Shown: one piece after another, positions 52,750 through 62,500 of the stretch
Layout of the letters: each line of letters opens with the position of its first letter
How positions within the stretch are numbered: the first letter of the stretch is position 1
DNA from: an uncultured Blastocatellia bacterium
GTDB lineage: Bacteria > Acidobacteriota > Blastocatellia > Pyrinomonadales > Pyrinomonadaceae
Length of the DNA stretch: 64,000 bases
Assembly: GCA_946480785.1 (NCBI GenBank)
Contig: CAMLLD010000009.1
Coordinates: forward strand, 31,024 to 95,023
Direction: 5' to 3'
The notes under the pieces: generated by a model
Database searches by the model: none
Told to the model about the DNA's origin: nothing
What the model saw: the letters and a program-made list of their open reading frames with translations, nothing else
Program-made: the position numbers and the translations under genes

Positions 52750-52768
52750 TATTATTAACTCGCCAATG
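52750..52768 (+). promoter_or_regulatory. -10-like box directly before fumarase start (possible leaderless mRNA)
   Basis: TATTAT (52750-52755) ends 10 nt before the ATG at 52766; the intervening bases (TAACTCGCCA) contain no Shine-Dalgarno sequence. The immediate context CGCCAATG is the same as that before the dipeptidase start. Confidence 0.35.
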
Positions 52769-54175
52769 TCTCAATATTCCCCGGAACAATACGCAAAAAC
52801 TCGAACCGAAACAGACTCGATGGGCGGCATCGAAGTGCCCGCCGATCGCTATTGGGGCGCGCAGACCGAACGCTCGCTGCACCACTTCAACATCGGCGAC
52901 GATCGCATGCCGCGCGAGATGATTCGCGCGCTCGGCATCCTCAAGAAAGCCGCCGCGCAGGTCAACGAAGAACTCGACAAACTCCAGCCCGAAAAAGCCA
53001 AACTGATTATTCAGGCCTGCGACGAAGTCATCGAGGGAAAACTCGACAGCCATTTTCCGTTGCGTGTGTGGCAGACCGGCAGCGGCACCCAAACCAACAT
53101 GAACGCCAACGAAGTGATCTCGAATCGCGCGATCGAGCTCGCGGGCGGCGTCATGGGCAGCAAGAAACCGATTCATCCGAACGACGATGTGAATATGTCG
53201 CAGTCGTCGAACGACACGTTTCCGACCGCGATGTACATCGCCGCCGCCGAACAGTTGAACAAACTCATTCCGCGCGTGCAGGAGTTGCACGACGCGATCG
53301 CGGCGAAGGCGAAAGAGTTTGCAGGCGTGGTGAAGATCGGCCGCACGCATCTTCAGGATGCGACGCCTTTGACGGTCGATCAGGAGATGAGCGGTTGGGC
53401 CAGTCTCGTCGAACGCGATGTTGAGCGACTAAAAGCCGCGATGCCGGGTTTGCTTGACCTCGCGATCGGCGGCACGGCCGTAGGCACAGGTCTGAATTCG
53501 CATCCGGAATTTGGCGAACGCGCGGCGCAGAAGATCGCGACCCTAACCGGTCTGCCTTTCAAATCGCACCCGAACAAGTTTGCCGCGTTGTCAGCACACG
53601 ACGAACTCGTCGCCGCCAGCGGCGCTTTGAAAACGCTCGCTTCGTCGTTGATGAAGATCGCGAACGACGTGCGCTGGCTCGGTTCTGGTCCGCGCGCGGG
53701 CCTGGGTGAGTTGGTACTGCCGGAGAACGAACCCGGCTCGTCGATCATGCCGGGCAAAGTGAATCCGACGCAGAGCGAAGCGTTGACGATGGTCGCGGTG
53801 CAGGTGTTCGGCAACGATCTCGCCACGAGCTTCGGTGGTTCGCAGGGCAATTTCGAGTTGAACGTTTTCAAACCGGTGATGATTCACAATTTTCTGCACT
53901 CGGTGCGTTTGCTGCACGACGCGCTGCGGAGTTTTGTCGAGTTTTGCATCGCCGGACTCGAGCTCAACCGTAACCGCATCGACGAGAACCTGCGTTCGTC
54001 CCTGATGCTGGTGACCGCGTTGAACCCTCATATCGGTTACGACAAAGCCGCGCAGGTAGCGAAGAACGCTCACAAGAAGAACATCAGCCTGCGCGAGTCG
54101 GCCATTGAACTCGGATTTCTGACGGGCGAAGAATTCGATCGACTGGTGAAGCCCGAAGAGATGACGCACCCGTAA
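52766..54175 (+). CDS. fumC: class II fumarate hydratase
   Basis: 469 residues. Class II signature [11 protein letters not shown] is present, with the active-site loop; also [13 protein letters not shown] (catalytic His region), [15 protein letters not shown] and [10 protein letters not shown]. The enzyme converts fumarate to malate in the TCA cycle, in the cytoplasm. The ATG at 52766 fits the family length. No ribosome-binding site is visible. It stands divergent from the VWFA copy 5 gene. Confidence 0.96.
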   Translation: MSQYSPEQYAKTRTETDSMGGIEVPADRYWGAQTERSLHHFNIGDDRMPREMIRALGILKKAAAQVNEELDKLQPEKAKLIIQACDEVIEGKLDSHFPLRVWQTGSGTQTNMNANEVISNRAIELAGGVMGSKKPIHPNDDVNMSQSSNDTFPTAMYIAAAEQLNKLIPRVQELHDAIAAKAKEFAGVVKIGRTHLQDATPLTVDQEMSGWASLVERDVERLKAAMPGLLDLAIGGTAVGTGLNSHPEFGERAAQKIATLTGLPFKSHPNKFAALSAHDELVAASGALKTLASSLMKIANDVRWLGSGPRAGLGELVLPENEPGSSIMPGKVNPTQSEALTMVAVQVFGNDLATSFGGSQGNFELNVFKPVMIHNFLHSVRLLHDALRSFVEFCIAGLELNRNRIDENLRSSLMLVTALNPHIGYDKAAQVAKNAHKKNISLRESAIELGFLTGEEFDRLVKPEEMTHP

Positions 54176-54202
54176 CGACGCTTCACAGTTTCCAATTAAG
54201 CA

Positions 54203-54433
54203 TTGCCTGAGAAGAACGACAAAGTTAAAGAAAACGTCTGCGGTCCGTTTTACGTGGACTCATCGTGTATCGACTGCGACGTTTGCCGCGACACCGCGCC
54301 CGATAATTTCAGACGCTGCGACGACGGAAACTATTCCTTTGTTTACAAGCAGCCGGAGAATGCTGAAGAGCTCGCCTTGTGTGAAGAAGCGTTGACGTGT
54401 TGTCCGGTGGAAGCTATCGGGAACGATGGCTGA
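54203..54433 (+). CDS. [4Fe-4S] ferredoxin
   Basis: 76 residues. Motif CIDCDVC (C-x2-C-x2-C) early, and a later CCPVEAI gives the fourth ligand, so one [4Fe-4S] cluster is expected. Acidic overall. The start is uncertain: a TTG at 54203 gives the length shown. Its function is small-scale electron transfer. It overlaps the convergent Rieske gene by 20 nt. Confidence 0.83.
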   Translation: MPEKNDKVKENVCGPFYVDSSCIDCDVCRDTAPDNFRRCDDGNYSFVYKQPENAEELALCEEALTCCPVEAIGNDG

Positions 54434-54776
54434 TCTTCACTAATCCGTCTTCAACAAAAACCTCGTAAGTCTTGAGCTGATCGCGCACGGTCAAACACTC
54501 ACCACTTCTGACATCAAACTGCCATCCGTGCAAGCCACACTCAATCACGTGCCCACACAAAATACCTTCGGATAACGGCGCGCCTTTGTGCGGACAGAAG
54601 TTCTCGGTGGCATAGAATTCGCCGTCCACGTTGTAAACAGCTAGCTCGTCGCCGTCGGGAAGTTCAACTCGAATGCAGGCGCCGGGTTGCAAGTCGCCGG
54701 TTGCGCCCACAATCAAAGTTTGCTCGGCGCTATCCGGTGCTGGTGCGTCGTCTGTTTCAGTATTGAATGATTGCAT
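54414..54776 (-). CDS. Rieske [2Fe-2S] ferredoxin-like protein
   Basis: 120 residues. Cluster-binding motifs are CPHKGAPLSEG (C-x-H) and CGLHGWQFD (C-x2-H), both at the usual spacing. The N-terminal ~20 residues are acidic and disordered. Rieske proteins of this length transfer electrons to oxygenases or act in nitrite reductase-like systems; the partner here is unknown. Convergent with the ferredoxin gene. Confidence 0.9.
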   Translation of the reverse strand: MQSFNTETDDAPAPDSAEQTLIVGATGDLQPGACIRVELPDGDELAVYNVDGEFYATENFCPHKGAPLSEGILCGHVIECGLHGWQFDVRSGECLTVRDQLKTYEVFVEDGLVKISHRSR

Positions 54777-54884
54777 GGAATGGATGGTAACAAAACACGC
54801 AAGTTCTCGCTTTCGAGGCGTTCTCTTGTTCCGCGGCCATTACAATCTCCCTGCCGTGACACTCGAGAAACGGAAGGTGAGATT

Positions 54885-55616
54885 ATGAAGCGACTACTAA
54901 CTACAATCCAACTCCTCGCGCTCGTTCTGCTGACTGCAACTCTGTTGCACGCACAGGAAACGAGACCCGCAGATTCCAAACGACAAACACGCGTTACCGT
55001 CGGTGGCGATTCGATCGTCCAGGCGCAACCCGACACCGCGATTTTAACTGTCGCGGTAGTTACGCAAGGCAAACGCGCGCTCGATGCACAACAGGAAAAC
55101 GCAACCAAAACCGACGCGGTCGTACGCGCCTTGAAAGCCGCGGCCGGAACCGGTGCGGAAGTGAAAACCAGCGGCTACAGCCTGCAGCCGCTGCGCGTAT
55201 ACCGCGAAGGACAACCGCCGTTGATCAACGGCTACGAAGCACGCAACACGATCACTGTCACGACGAGCGAGCTCGCGAAACTCGGCAACGTGATCGACGC
55301 CGCGTCGCAAGCGGGCGCGAACGACGTCACCGGCATTTCGTTCACGTTGCGCCAGGATCGTCCCGCGCGCGATCAGGCGTTGAAAGAAGCAACGCGCGAA
55401 GCGATGAGCAAGGCGCAAGTGATCGCGCAGGCACTCGGCGGCCGTGTGGTGAGCATCGCGGAAGTGCAGGAGGAAGGTTTTGTACGTCCCCCGCAACCGG
55501 TTTATCAAGCCGACGCGTTCATGACGAAGCGCGCTGACGTTACGACCCCGATCGAAGTCGGCTCGCTCGACGTGACTTCGCGCGTGCAACTGGTTGCGAT
55601 CGTCGAGCTGCTGTAG
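54885..55616 (+). CDS. secreted SIMPL (DUF541) domain protein
   Basis: 243 residues. The ATG at 54885 has AAGGTGAG upstream and begins a signal peptide (1-22). SIMPL body: RVTVGGDSIVQAQPDTAILTVAVVT, LDAQQENATKTDAVV, SGYSLQPLR, GYEARNTITVTTSELAKLGNVIDAA and FTLRQDRPARDQALKEATREAMSKAQVIAQALG. Family members are periplasmic or outer-membrane associated and often linked to oxidative stress; mechanism unknown. Confidence 0.88.
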   Translation: MKRLLTTIQLLALVLLTATLLHAQETRPADSKRQTRVTVGGDSIVQAQPDTAILTVAVVTQGKRALDAQQENATKTDAVVRALKAAAGTGAEVKTSGYSLQPLRVYREGQPPLINGYEARNTITVTTSELAKLGNVIDAASQAGANDVTGISFTLRQDRPARDQALKEATREAMSKAQVIAQALGGRVVSIAEVQEEGFVRPPQPVYQADAFMTKRADVTTPIEVGSLDVTSRVQLVAIVELL

Positions 55617-55670
55617 GAGTTTTTAACCCCCTCGCCCCCGAAGCAATTATGTTTAGGTTAGGAGGAAGCA

Positions 55671-56540
55671 ATGGCCAGATACAGAGACGACGTGGATGAT
55701 GATCGAGATTATTACCCGCGCGAAGAACATTACAGACGAGAGTTAGGAGCCTACGACGAACCATTTGCTCGCCGCGCTGAGTATAACGAGAGAGAACGAC
55801 GGCCCGACTCCGGCCGCGGCCGCTATGGCGAACGCGCCGAATATGAAAACGACGAGCCCCGCTACAGTCAGGATCGCGACACCAATTGGAACGACCGCGG
55901 CGATCGTAATCGTGACGAAGGCCACCGCAGTTCGCTCTACGACATCCGTGGCGATCTCGGAACAGGACGCCAGCGCGACCGCTACTCCGCTGAACGTTCG
56001 CGCCTGCGTTGCCGCGACATCATGACGAAGGATCTAGCGGTGGCGACGCGCGACACGCGGCTGGTGCAAGTGGCGTTGATGATGAAACAGGAAGACACGG
56101 GCGTGATTCCCGTGGTCGATTACGACGTGATGAGCGGCAACGGCCGCGACGACAACATGGATCGCGACCGCGATCGTGACCGCGACGACCGTGGCGGCAG
56201 CCGCGCTTACTCACGCGGCAAGCTCGTCGGCCTGATCACCGACCGCGACATCGTCGTGCGCGCTGTTGCCGACGGTAAAGACACCGCCAACACGCGCGCT
56301 GAAGACGTGATGTCAGTGGATCCGCACACCGCGCGGCCGAACGATCGCGTCGTGGAAGTGATTCGCACGATGGCGAGCAAACAGGTGCGCCGCATTCCGG
56401 TGGTCAACGAGAACGGCTACCTGCTCGGCATGATCTCGATGGGCGACATCGCTCTCGAGACGCAGGAAGATCGCGAGCTGGCGGACGCGCTCGAGGACAT
56501 CTCGAAGAACACGTCATTCTGGAATCGCGTTTTTGGTTGA
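55671..56540 (+). CDS. CBS-domain pair protein with charged N-terminus and Asp-Arg insert
   Basis: 289 residues. The N-terminal ~110 residues are highly charged and low-complexity (Arg, Asp, Glu, Tyr). Two CBS motifs follow: RCRDIMTKDLAVATRDT...VIPVVD and AEDVMSVDPHTARPNDRVVEVIRTMASKQVRRIPVVNENGYLLGMISMGDIAL. Within the first CBS an insert (about residues 151-182, with RDRDRDRDDR) separates its strands from KLVGLITDRDIVVRAV. CBS pairs bind adenine nucleotides and regulate attached or partner proteins. AGGAGG lies upstream of the ATG. Confidence 0.85.
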   Translation: MARYRDDVDDDRDYYPREEHYRRELGAYDEPFARRAEYNERERRPDSGRGRYGERAEYENDEPRYSQDRDTNWNDRGDRNRDEGHRSSLYDIRGDLGTGRQRDRYSAERSRLRCRDIMTKDLAVATRDTRLVQVALMMKQEDTGVIPVVDYDVMSGNGRDDNMDRDRDRDRDDRGGSRAYSRGKLVGLITDRDIVVRAVADGKDTANTRAEDVMSVDPHTARPNDRVVEVIRTMASKQVRRIPVVNENGYLLGMISMGDIALETQEDRELADALEDISKNTSFWNRVFG

Positions 56541-56555
56541 TTTTCTCTTTTTGTA

Positions 56556-56604
56556 AATATCCACAGATCGCGCTGATTTACAATCCGTGCAATCTGTGGA
56601 TATT
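56556..56604. repeat. ATCCACAGAT hairpin between CBS and Hsp20 genes
   Basis: Arms AATATCCACAGAT (56556-56568) and ATCTGTGGATATT (56592-56604), 13 bp perfect, with a 23-nt loop. Related to the repeat at 20922-20961 and to the half-copy at 803-820. It may also terminate transcription. Confidence 0.75.
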
Positions 56605-56612
56605 CTTTTGCC

Positions 56613-56978
56613 ATGCGAAATGAAGATCGTGAGTTCTCGCTGATCCGCAGCGGTCGGCGGGTGATACCGTCAGGACGGCTGTGGAATCCGGCCGCCGACG
56701 TCTATCAATCGAAGGACGGCTGGGTGGTCAAGATCGATCTGGCGGGAATATGTTCGGACGAGTTGGAGATCGACATCCGCGACTCCATGCTGCGCATCAC
56801 GGGCTGCCGGCGCGACACGCATTATCGCGAGGGGTTCGTTTACCACCAGATGGAGATCACCTACAGCCGGTTTGAAAAGACCATTCAGTTTCCCGCTCCG
56901 ATCGAAGGAGCTTCACTCAAACGCGACTACAGCGACGGATTTTTGATCATCAATTTGCATCGCGGGGAAGATGCGTAA
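56613..56978 (+). CDS. small heat-shock protein, Hsp20/alpha-crystallin family
   Basis: 121 residues. The alpha-crystallin domain runs from WNPAADVYQSKDGWVVKIDLAG through LEIDIRDSMLRITGCR to the closing ASLKRDYSDGFLIINL. The C-terminal I-x-I motif is not evident, so oligomer contacts may differ. It holds unfolded proteins during stress. The gene ends 5 nt before Lon, suggesting co-transcription of a chaperone and a protease. Confidence 0.9.
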   Translation: MRNEDREFSLIRSGRRVIPSGRLWNPAADVYQSKDGWVVKIDLAGICSDELEIDIRDSMLRITGCRRDTHYREGFVYHQMEITYSRFEKTIQFPAPIEGASLKRDYSDGFLIINLHRGEDA

Positions 56979-56983
56979 ACGTT

Positions 56984-59470
56984 ATGGCTGAACCTGTGCA
57001 ACCAACTCCGCCAGTGAACACCGCTCAAGGGGCGAACACCAATCAACCGGCGAATACTAATCAACCGTTCGAGATCCCGGTGCTGGCGCTGCAAAACCTC
57101 ACCTTGTTTCCCGAAACGGTAGTGCCGCTCGGTGTCGGTCGCCCGCGCTCTTTGTCCGCGGTTGAGGCCGCGCTTGCGACGCCGGAGAAATTGCTGGGCT
57201 GCATTACCGTGCGTCCCGATCGGGCCGACGATACCGACGCCAAGGAAGACGATCTTTATCAGGTCGGCACGCTCGTGATGATCAAGCGCATGGAACGAGC
57301 CGAAGGCGCGATGCGCATCGTGGTCCAGGGTACCGAACGCATTCGCGTGCTCGAGTGGAAACAACAAGACCCGCACCTGCGTGCGACTGTTCAGATCGTG
57401 CCGGAGCCGCGAACCGTCGATTCCGAACAGGTCGAGGCGATGAAACGAAACGTGCAGCAGATGATTCAGGAAGCGTTGACGCTGCTGCCGAATGTTCCGA
57501 CCGAAGTTCGGATTGCGGTGCTCGGTTCTGCCGATCCGGTGCGCCTCGCGTACTTCCTCGGCTCCGTGCTCAATCTCGGCGTTGAAGAAGAGCAGAAAAT
57601 GCTCGAGGCCGACACGGCCGACGAACTTCTGAAGCTGGCCCACGCGAACCTCGCACGCGAGCTGGAGATCATGCAACTGCGCTCGAAGATCGCTTCCGAG
57701 GCGCAGACGGAAATGGACAAGGCGCAGCGTGATTACGTGTTGCGCCAGCAGATGCGCGCCATTCAGAAGGAACTCGGTGAAGACGAAACCGGCGAAGCGG
57801 CTGAAGCGCAGTTGCTGCGCGAGCGGTTGGAGAAGGCTGATTTGCCGGACGAGGTGCGCACTGAAGCGGATCGTGAGTTGAAACGTCTGGAACGTCTGCC
57901 CCCGGCCGCGCCTGACTACCACGTCATCCGCACCTACATTGATTTTATTTTGGAGTTGCCGTGGCGGAAGTCGTCGGAAGACAAACTCGATCTGAACGAA
58001 GCGCGCCGCATTCTGGATGAAGATCACTACGGCCTCGAAGACGTGAAGGAACGCATCCTCGAATTTCTCGCGGTGATCAAACTGCGGCCGGACACGAAGA
58101 GTCCGATTCTGTTGTTTGTCGGCCCGCCGGGCGTCGGCAAGACTTCGCTCGGCCGTTCGATCGCGCGCGCGTTGGGCAGAAAATTCGAGCGCATGTCGCT
58201 GGGCGGTGTGCGCGACGAAGCCGAGTTGCGCGGCCATCGACGCACGTACATCGGCGCGATGCCGGGCCGAATTATTCAGTCGATCCGTCGCGCCGAAGTT
58301 AACAATCCGGTGCTGATGCTCGATGAAGTCGACAAGCTCGGCGCGGACTATCGCGGTGATCCGGCGGCGGCGCTGCTGGAGATTCTCGATCCGCAACAGA
58401 ACAATTCGTTCCGCGATCACTATCTCGATCTGCCGTTCGACCTCTCGAAGATCTTTTTCATCGCGACTGCGAATCAGCTCGGGCCGATCCCGCCGCCGTT
58501 GCGCGACCGCATGGAGATCATCCGGCTCGCGGGCTACAGCGATCGTGAGAAACTCGAGATCGCCAAGCGTTATCTTGTGCCGCGGCAAACAACCGAGAAC
58601 GGATTGACCGCGGGACAGTTCAAGATCAGCGACGCGGCGCTCGAACTCATCGCGACGCGTTACACGCGCGAAGCTGGTGTGCGCCAGATGGAACGCAACA
58701 TCGGCAGCGTGGCGCGCAAGGTTGCGTTGCGGATCGCGCAAGGTGAAGCGGAACATGTCGACGTCGATGAGAACGGCGTGCGCGAATATCTCGGACCGCC
58801 GCAGTTTTATCCGGAGCAGGCGCGCAAGGAGTTGCCGGCGGGCGTGGCGACCGGAATGGCGTGGACCGAGATGGGCGGTGAAGTTCTGTTCATCGAAGCG
58901 ACGCTGCTGCCGGGCGGGCGCGGGTTGACGATCACGGGCCAACTCGGCGAAGTGATGCAGGAGTCGGCGCGTGCGGCGCAGTCGTATCTTTGGTCACACG
59001 CGGCGGAGTTTGGCATCGATCCGGAGATTTTCCAGGGTTATGGCGTTCACCTGCACGTGCCGGCGGGCGCGATACCGAAGGATGGACCGAGTGCGGGTGT
59101 GACGATCACGTCGGCGCTGGCGTCGTTGTACACCGGGCGGCGCGTGCGGCCTGACACGGCGATGACGGGCGAGATCACGCTTTCGGGTTTGGTATTTCCG
59201 ATTGGCGGCGTGAAGGAGAAAGTGCTCGCTGCATATCGGGCGGGCATCAGGCGCATTTTGTTGCCGGCACGTAACGAAGCTGACGTGGATGACATTCCCG
59301 ACGACGTCAAAAAAGACTTGCAGATAATTTTCGTCTCGACGATCAGCGAGGTGATTGAGGCTGCGTTGGAAGTGCTGGTCGCGAACCCGCCGCCACCACC
59401 GCTCCCGCCGGACGCGACACGCGCGAGTCGCACTCCCGAACCCGAGCCGCTGACGGTTAAGGGTCAGTAA
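56984..59470 (+). CDS. lon: ATP-dependent Lon protease
   Basis: 828 residues. After an unusual Asn/Gln/Thr-rich start (residues 1-26) come the Lon N-domain (IPVLALQNLTLFPETVVPL), the AAA+ part with Walker A GPPGVGKTSLG (about 380-390) and Walker B VLMLDEVDKLG, and the protease part with catalytic Ser703 (KDGPSAGVT) and Lys746 (GGVKEKVLAA). The Ser-Lys spacing is 43, as in E. coli Lon. The gene degrades misfolded and regulatory proteins in the cytoplasm. A short Pro-rich tail (PPPPPLPPD) ends the protein. Confidence 0.96.
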   Translation: MAEPVQPTPPVNTAQGANTNQPANTNQPFEIPVLALQNLTLFPETVVPLGVGRPRSLSAVEAALATPEKLLGCITVRPDRADDTDAKEDDLYQVGTLVMIKRMERAEGAMRIVVQGTERIRVLEWKQQDPHLRATVQIVPEPRTVDSEQVEAMKRNVQQMIQEALTLLPNVPTEVRIAVLGSADPVRLAYFLGSVLNLGVEEEQKMLEADTADELLKLAHANLARELEIMQLRSKIASEAQTEMDKAQRDYVLRQQMRAIQKELGEDETGEAAEAQLLRERLEKADLPDEVRTEADRELKRLERLPPAAPDYHVIRTYIDFILELPWRKSSEDKLDLNEARRILDEDHYGLEDVKERILEFLAVIKLRPDTKSPILLFVGPPGVGKTSLGRSIARALGRKFERMSLGGVRDEAELRGHRRTYIGAMPGRIIQSIRRAEVNNPVLMLDEVDKLGADYRGDPAAALLEILDPQQNNSFRDHYLDLPFDLSKIFFIATANQLGPIPPPLRDRMEIIRLAGYSDREKLEIAKRYLVPRQTTENGLTAGQFKISDAALELIATRYTREAGVRQMERNIGSVARKVALRIAQGEAEHVDVDENGVREYLGPPQFYPEQARKELPAGVATGMAWTEMGGEVLFIEATLLPGGRGLTITGQLGEVMQESARAAQSYLWSHAAEFGIDPEIFQGYGVHLHVPAGAIPKDGPSAGVTITSALASLYTGRRVRPDTAMTGEITLSGLVFPIGGVKEKVLAAYRAGIRRILLPARNEADVDDIPDDVKKDLQIIFVSTISEVIEAALEVLVANPPPPPLPPDATRASRTPEPEPLTVKGQ

Positions 59471-59490
59471 ACACAAACTCACAAAAAGAA

Positions 59491-59522
59491 CGAGGTCGCT
59501 GGAGAAAACTCCGGCGACCTCG
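59491..59522. terminator. bidirectional terminator hairpin after lon
   Basis: Arms CGAGGTCGCTGGAG (59491-59504) and CTCCGGCGACCTCG (59509-59522), 14 bp with one G-U pair and an AAAA loop, in the gap between convergent lon and the giant protein gene. Followed by CTGTTGTTTG; preceded by A-rich sequence on the opposite strand. Confidence 0.8.
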
Positions 59523-59546
59523 CTGTTGTTTGATCGAAACGAAACC

Positions 59547-62500
59547 TTACGGCAGCGCTTCGATATTGAAGAAGAATTTGAACGAGCCGGTCTGCTGCAC
59601 TCCGAGCAGGAATTGCAGGTTAATGCTCGCTCCTGGCGCCAGCGGCGTCGCTAACGTGATCGTGCCGGCGCTCATACTGCTATTCATCGCGCCGCCCATC
59701 GCTTGAGCCGGTGGCGTCTCCAACGTCGTGCCGAGCACCGTCACCGTGCAAGGCGCCGGGCCCGCACCCGCCGCCGCGCACGTGCCTGAATCGGTGACCC
59801 CGCTGACGACCACGTTAGTCGACGTCAACGCCCTCACGTCCGCAATGCCACCCGGTACCGCAAGCGAGCTGATGTCAACGAGGCGGAACCGCAGCCTCGT
59901 TATCGGCGCACCCGTGTTGTTCACGAAACGTCGCCTGACCGACATCGTACCGTTCGCGCCATTCGTCACCGGCGTGAAGTCACGTACGCGGTTCGGCGGC
60001 GCGGGCGCCCCGATGTTCGCGTCGAGCAGCAACGTGGAGATCGTTGTCGCTCGCAACACCGGACTCGTCAGGTTCTCCGGACCCGGCGCGCCGAGACGCT
60101 GACCCGCGGGAGTTACCGCCGCGGTCGTGTCGGCGAAGAGGAAGTCGTTGGCGTTGTCGTTTGTGTCCGCCACAAAACCGGCTGTCGGACATGGACCAAA
60201 CATTGCCGGATTTCCCTTCTTGCCGCATTGGTCGCGCGAGTAACTGTGCTCGAGCACGCTGCCGTTCATCGGTGTGAGCGTCGTGCCTTCGCGCAGGAGG
60301 TCGCAAACGCCGCCAGTGTTGGCGCCGAAACCAACTGCATCGAGCAGCGTCACAGACGAGAGATTCGCGGCCGAAGCGGTGTTGAAGATCGCGACGTTGC
60401 GGTCGCTCTCAATGTCTGAGCTCAACGTGACATTGCCCGCCGCCGCGCCGGTGCCGCCATAGTTCGCAAGGCTGTACTGCGAGCCGACGAACAGGTAGTG
60501 GCCCCGAGCGGGAATGACGGTGCCGTTGGGAATCGTTCCGATCAGGATCGGCGTCGCACCGCACGTCGCTCCCATCTTGAACAATCCATAACCGGCCGAC
60601 GCGTCGGAAGCCGCGATGGTCAGCGGCGTGTCGCTGTTGTTGTAGAGCTCCACGAAGTCGTCGCCTGCGCCGCCCGGTCCCGAAGTGCGTAGCTCGGAGA
60701 TCAGGAACGTACCGGCCGCAGTGCCCTGTTTGATCGTGCCCACGGCCTGGCCGTCGACGATCGTTGCATTCGTCGCGTTGGACAGGTTCAGCAGGAACGT
60801 CTCATCGGGTTCCGGCGCTGCGCCATCCGCGAGGATGTTGACCGTGATGGTCTTGAATTGTTCGCCCGTGGCGAAGTTCAGGACCGTGTCGGGAATCGCC
60901 GTGTAATCGACGCCCGCAACTGCATGGCCTGGACCAGCCGGTTGATCGGCGGTCGCGTAATGCACGGAAGCGCCTGTTGGTCCAGCCGGGGTCGAGAGTG
61001 AAACCGTGAACAGCATCGGCGCGCTGCCCGAGGCGGGTTCGTTTGCCTGAGCATCAGCGACGGAGATGTTCGGGTTGGTAAAGATCGGCGTCTGCGTTGG
61101 ATCGTTAGCGCCGCCGACGGCCGGATCGTCAGTCAAGACGTCAGAGAAGTTGGAACCGGAAACCGTACCCTGGTTGGAGACGAAGTCACCGCCGGAGTAC
61201 GGATTGTTAACCGTGACCTGGAATTGAATGTGGACGGTCTTGCCGGCGAGCAGAGTACCAATCGGCTGTGTGACTGTTTCCGCCGAGAGCGGAGCGACTG
61301 TCGGTCTGACAGTGATGCCACGCCGCGGCGTCTTCGTCTGCTGCATGTTCAAGTGCGAGCCACCCGTGCTGTTGCCAGCCACTCGTACGGTAGCCTTCGG
61401 CGTCGGCGTTTGCGCCTTGGCCGTAATTGCTTTCGGCGCGATTGCGACGGTATTGCTACGGATCGCATTGCTACCGGCGTCTGCGTTGCTGTTCACAACG
61501 TCGCGTTTCACGATCGTCGCGTGGTGGGAAAGAGTCTGTACTCGCGAATTGACCTTCGAGGAGGCCGGTTTATCGCGGCGTAAGGTGAACTGATCGAACG
61601 GCGTCTCGCGCGGTGCGAAATTCATTGCGAAGCTTGGCGCCGTGCAACCGCTGTTGCTGCCGATGGTTCCCGTGGTGGTTTCTGTTCCTACGTTTCCGCC
61701 ACCATTGCGGCGCGTGAACGTGCCCGTGCTGTTATGCACCAGATTGAATTCCTTGGTCGCATCGGCTACGTCACCGCTGTTCCGCAGCGTGTTGTTATTG
61801 TAATCGAGGCACATATTGCCCGCGGTGACTCCGACGCCGAGGTTGATCGTCTCAGCTCTGAACCATCCTCCCGTGCCGGCGGAGGCCGTGTTCTTGATCG
61901 TGTTGCCGCTCATGGTGGCAAAGATGGTCCCGTCCGCGTTGCCTTCGCTGTTGTCGGTACCGGCACGCAGCGCGAGAGCCGCATTGCTGTTGCTGGTACC
62001 GGCATTAACGATTGAGTTGCCGCTGATGGCCACGAACAGATTGCTGTTCGCCTGTGTCTCCATCAGCACGCCGCGACGATTCGATTTACCTACCGGGTTA
62101 GCGAGCGTACCGACCACGTTGTTGAGGAACTGAAGGTTCAGGTTCGCCTTGCCGCGGGCGGAGATGTTGACCGCAGTCTGCCAGACGTTCTGGATCGTGT
62201 TGCCCTCTATGCGCAAGCGGTGCGTAATCGTACCCACTGTGCACGGCGTCAGACCAGTCGGACTGCAGTTATCCGGCGCCACACGAATCGCCTGGTAGCC
62301 GAGCAGCGCGCCGCTCGATCCGAGGTTCTGGATGACGTTGTTCTGGATCACCGCTTCATTGCCCGGCGAGCCAATGCGACCGCTGCCGGTCGCGTTGACG
62401 TTGATCATGCCGACCAATGCATTAGCGCCGACCGAACCCAGGTCAAACGTGTTGTCGTGGACATTGAAGTTCAGCACCGAATTCTGCTGAACGGTCATTT

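Noticed and set aside
56927..58942. 671-codon open frame antisense to lon
   Set aside because: High-GC shadow frame, rich in Arg and His; the lon frame has every family motif.
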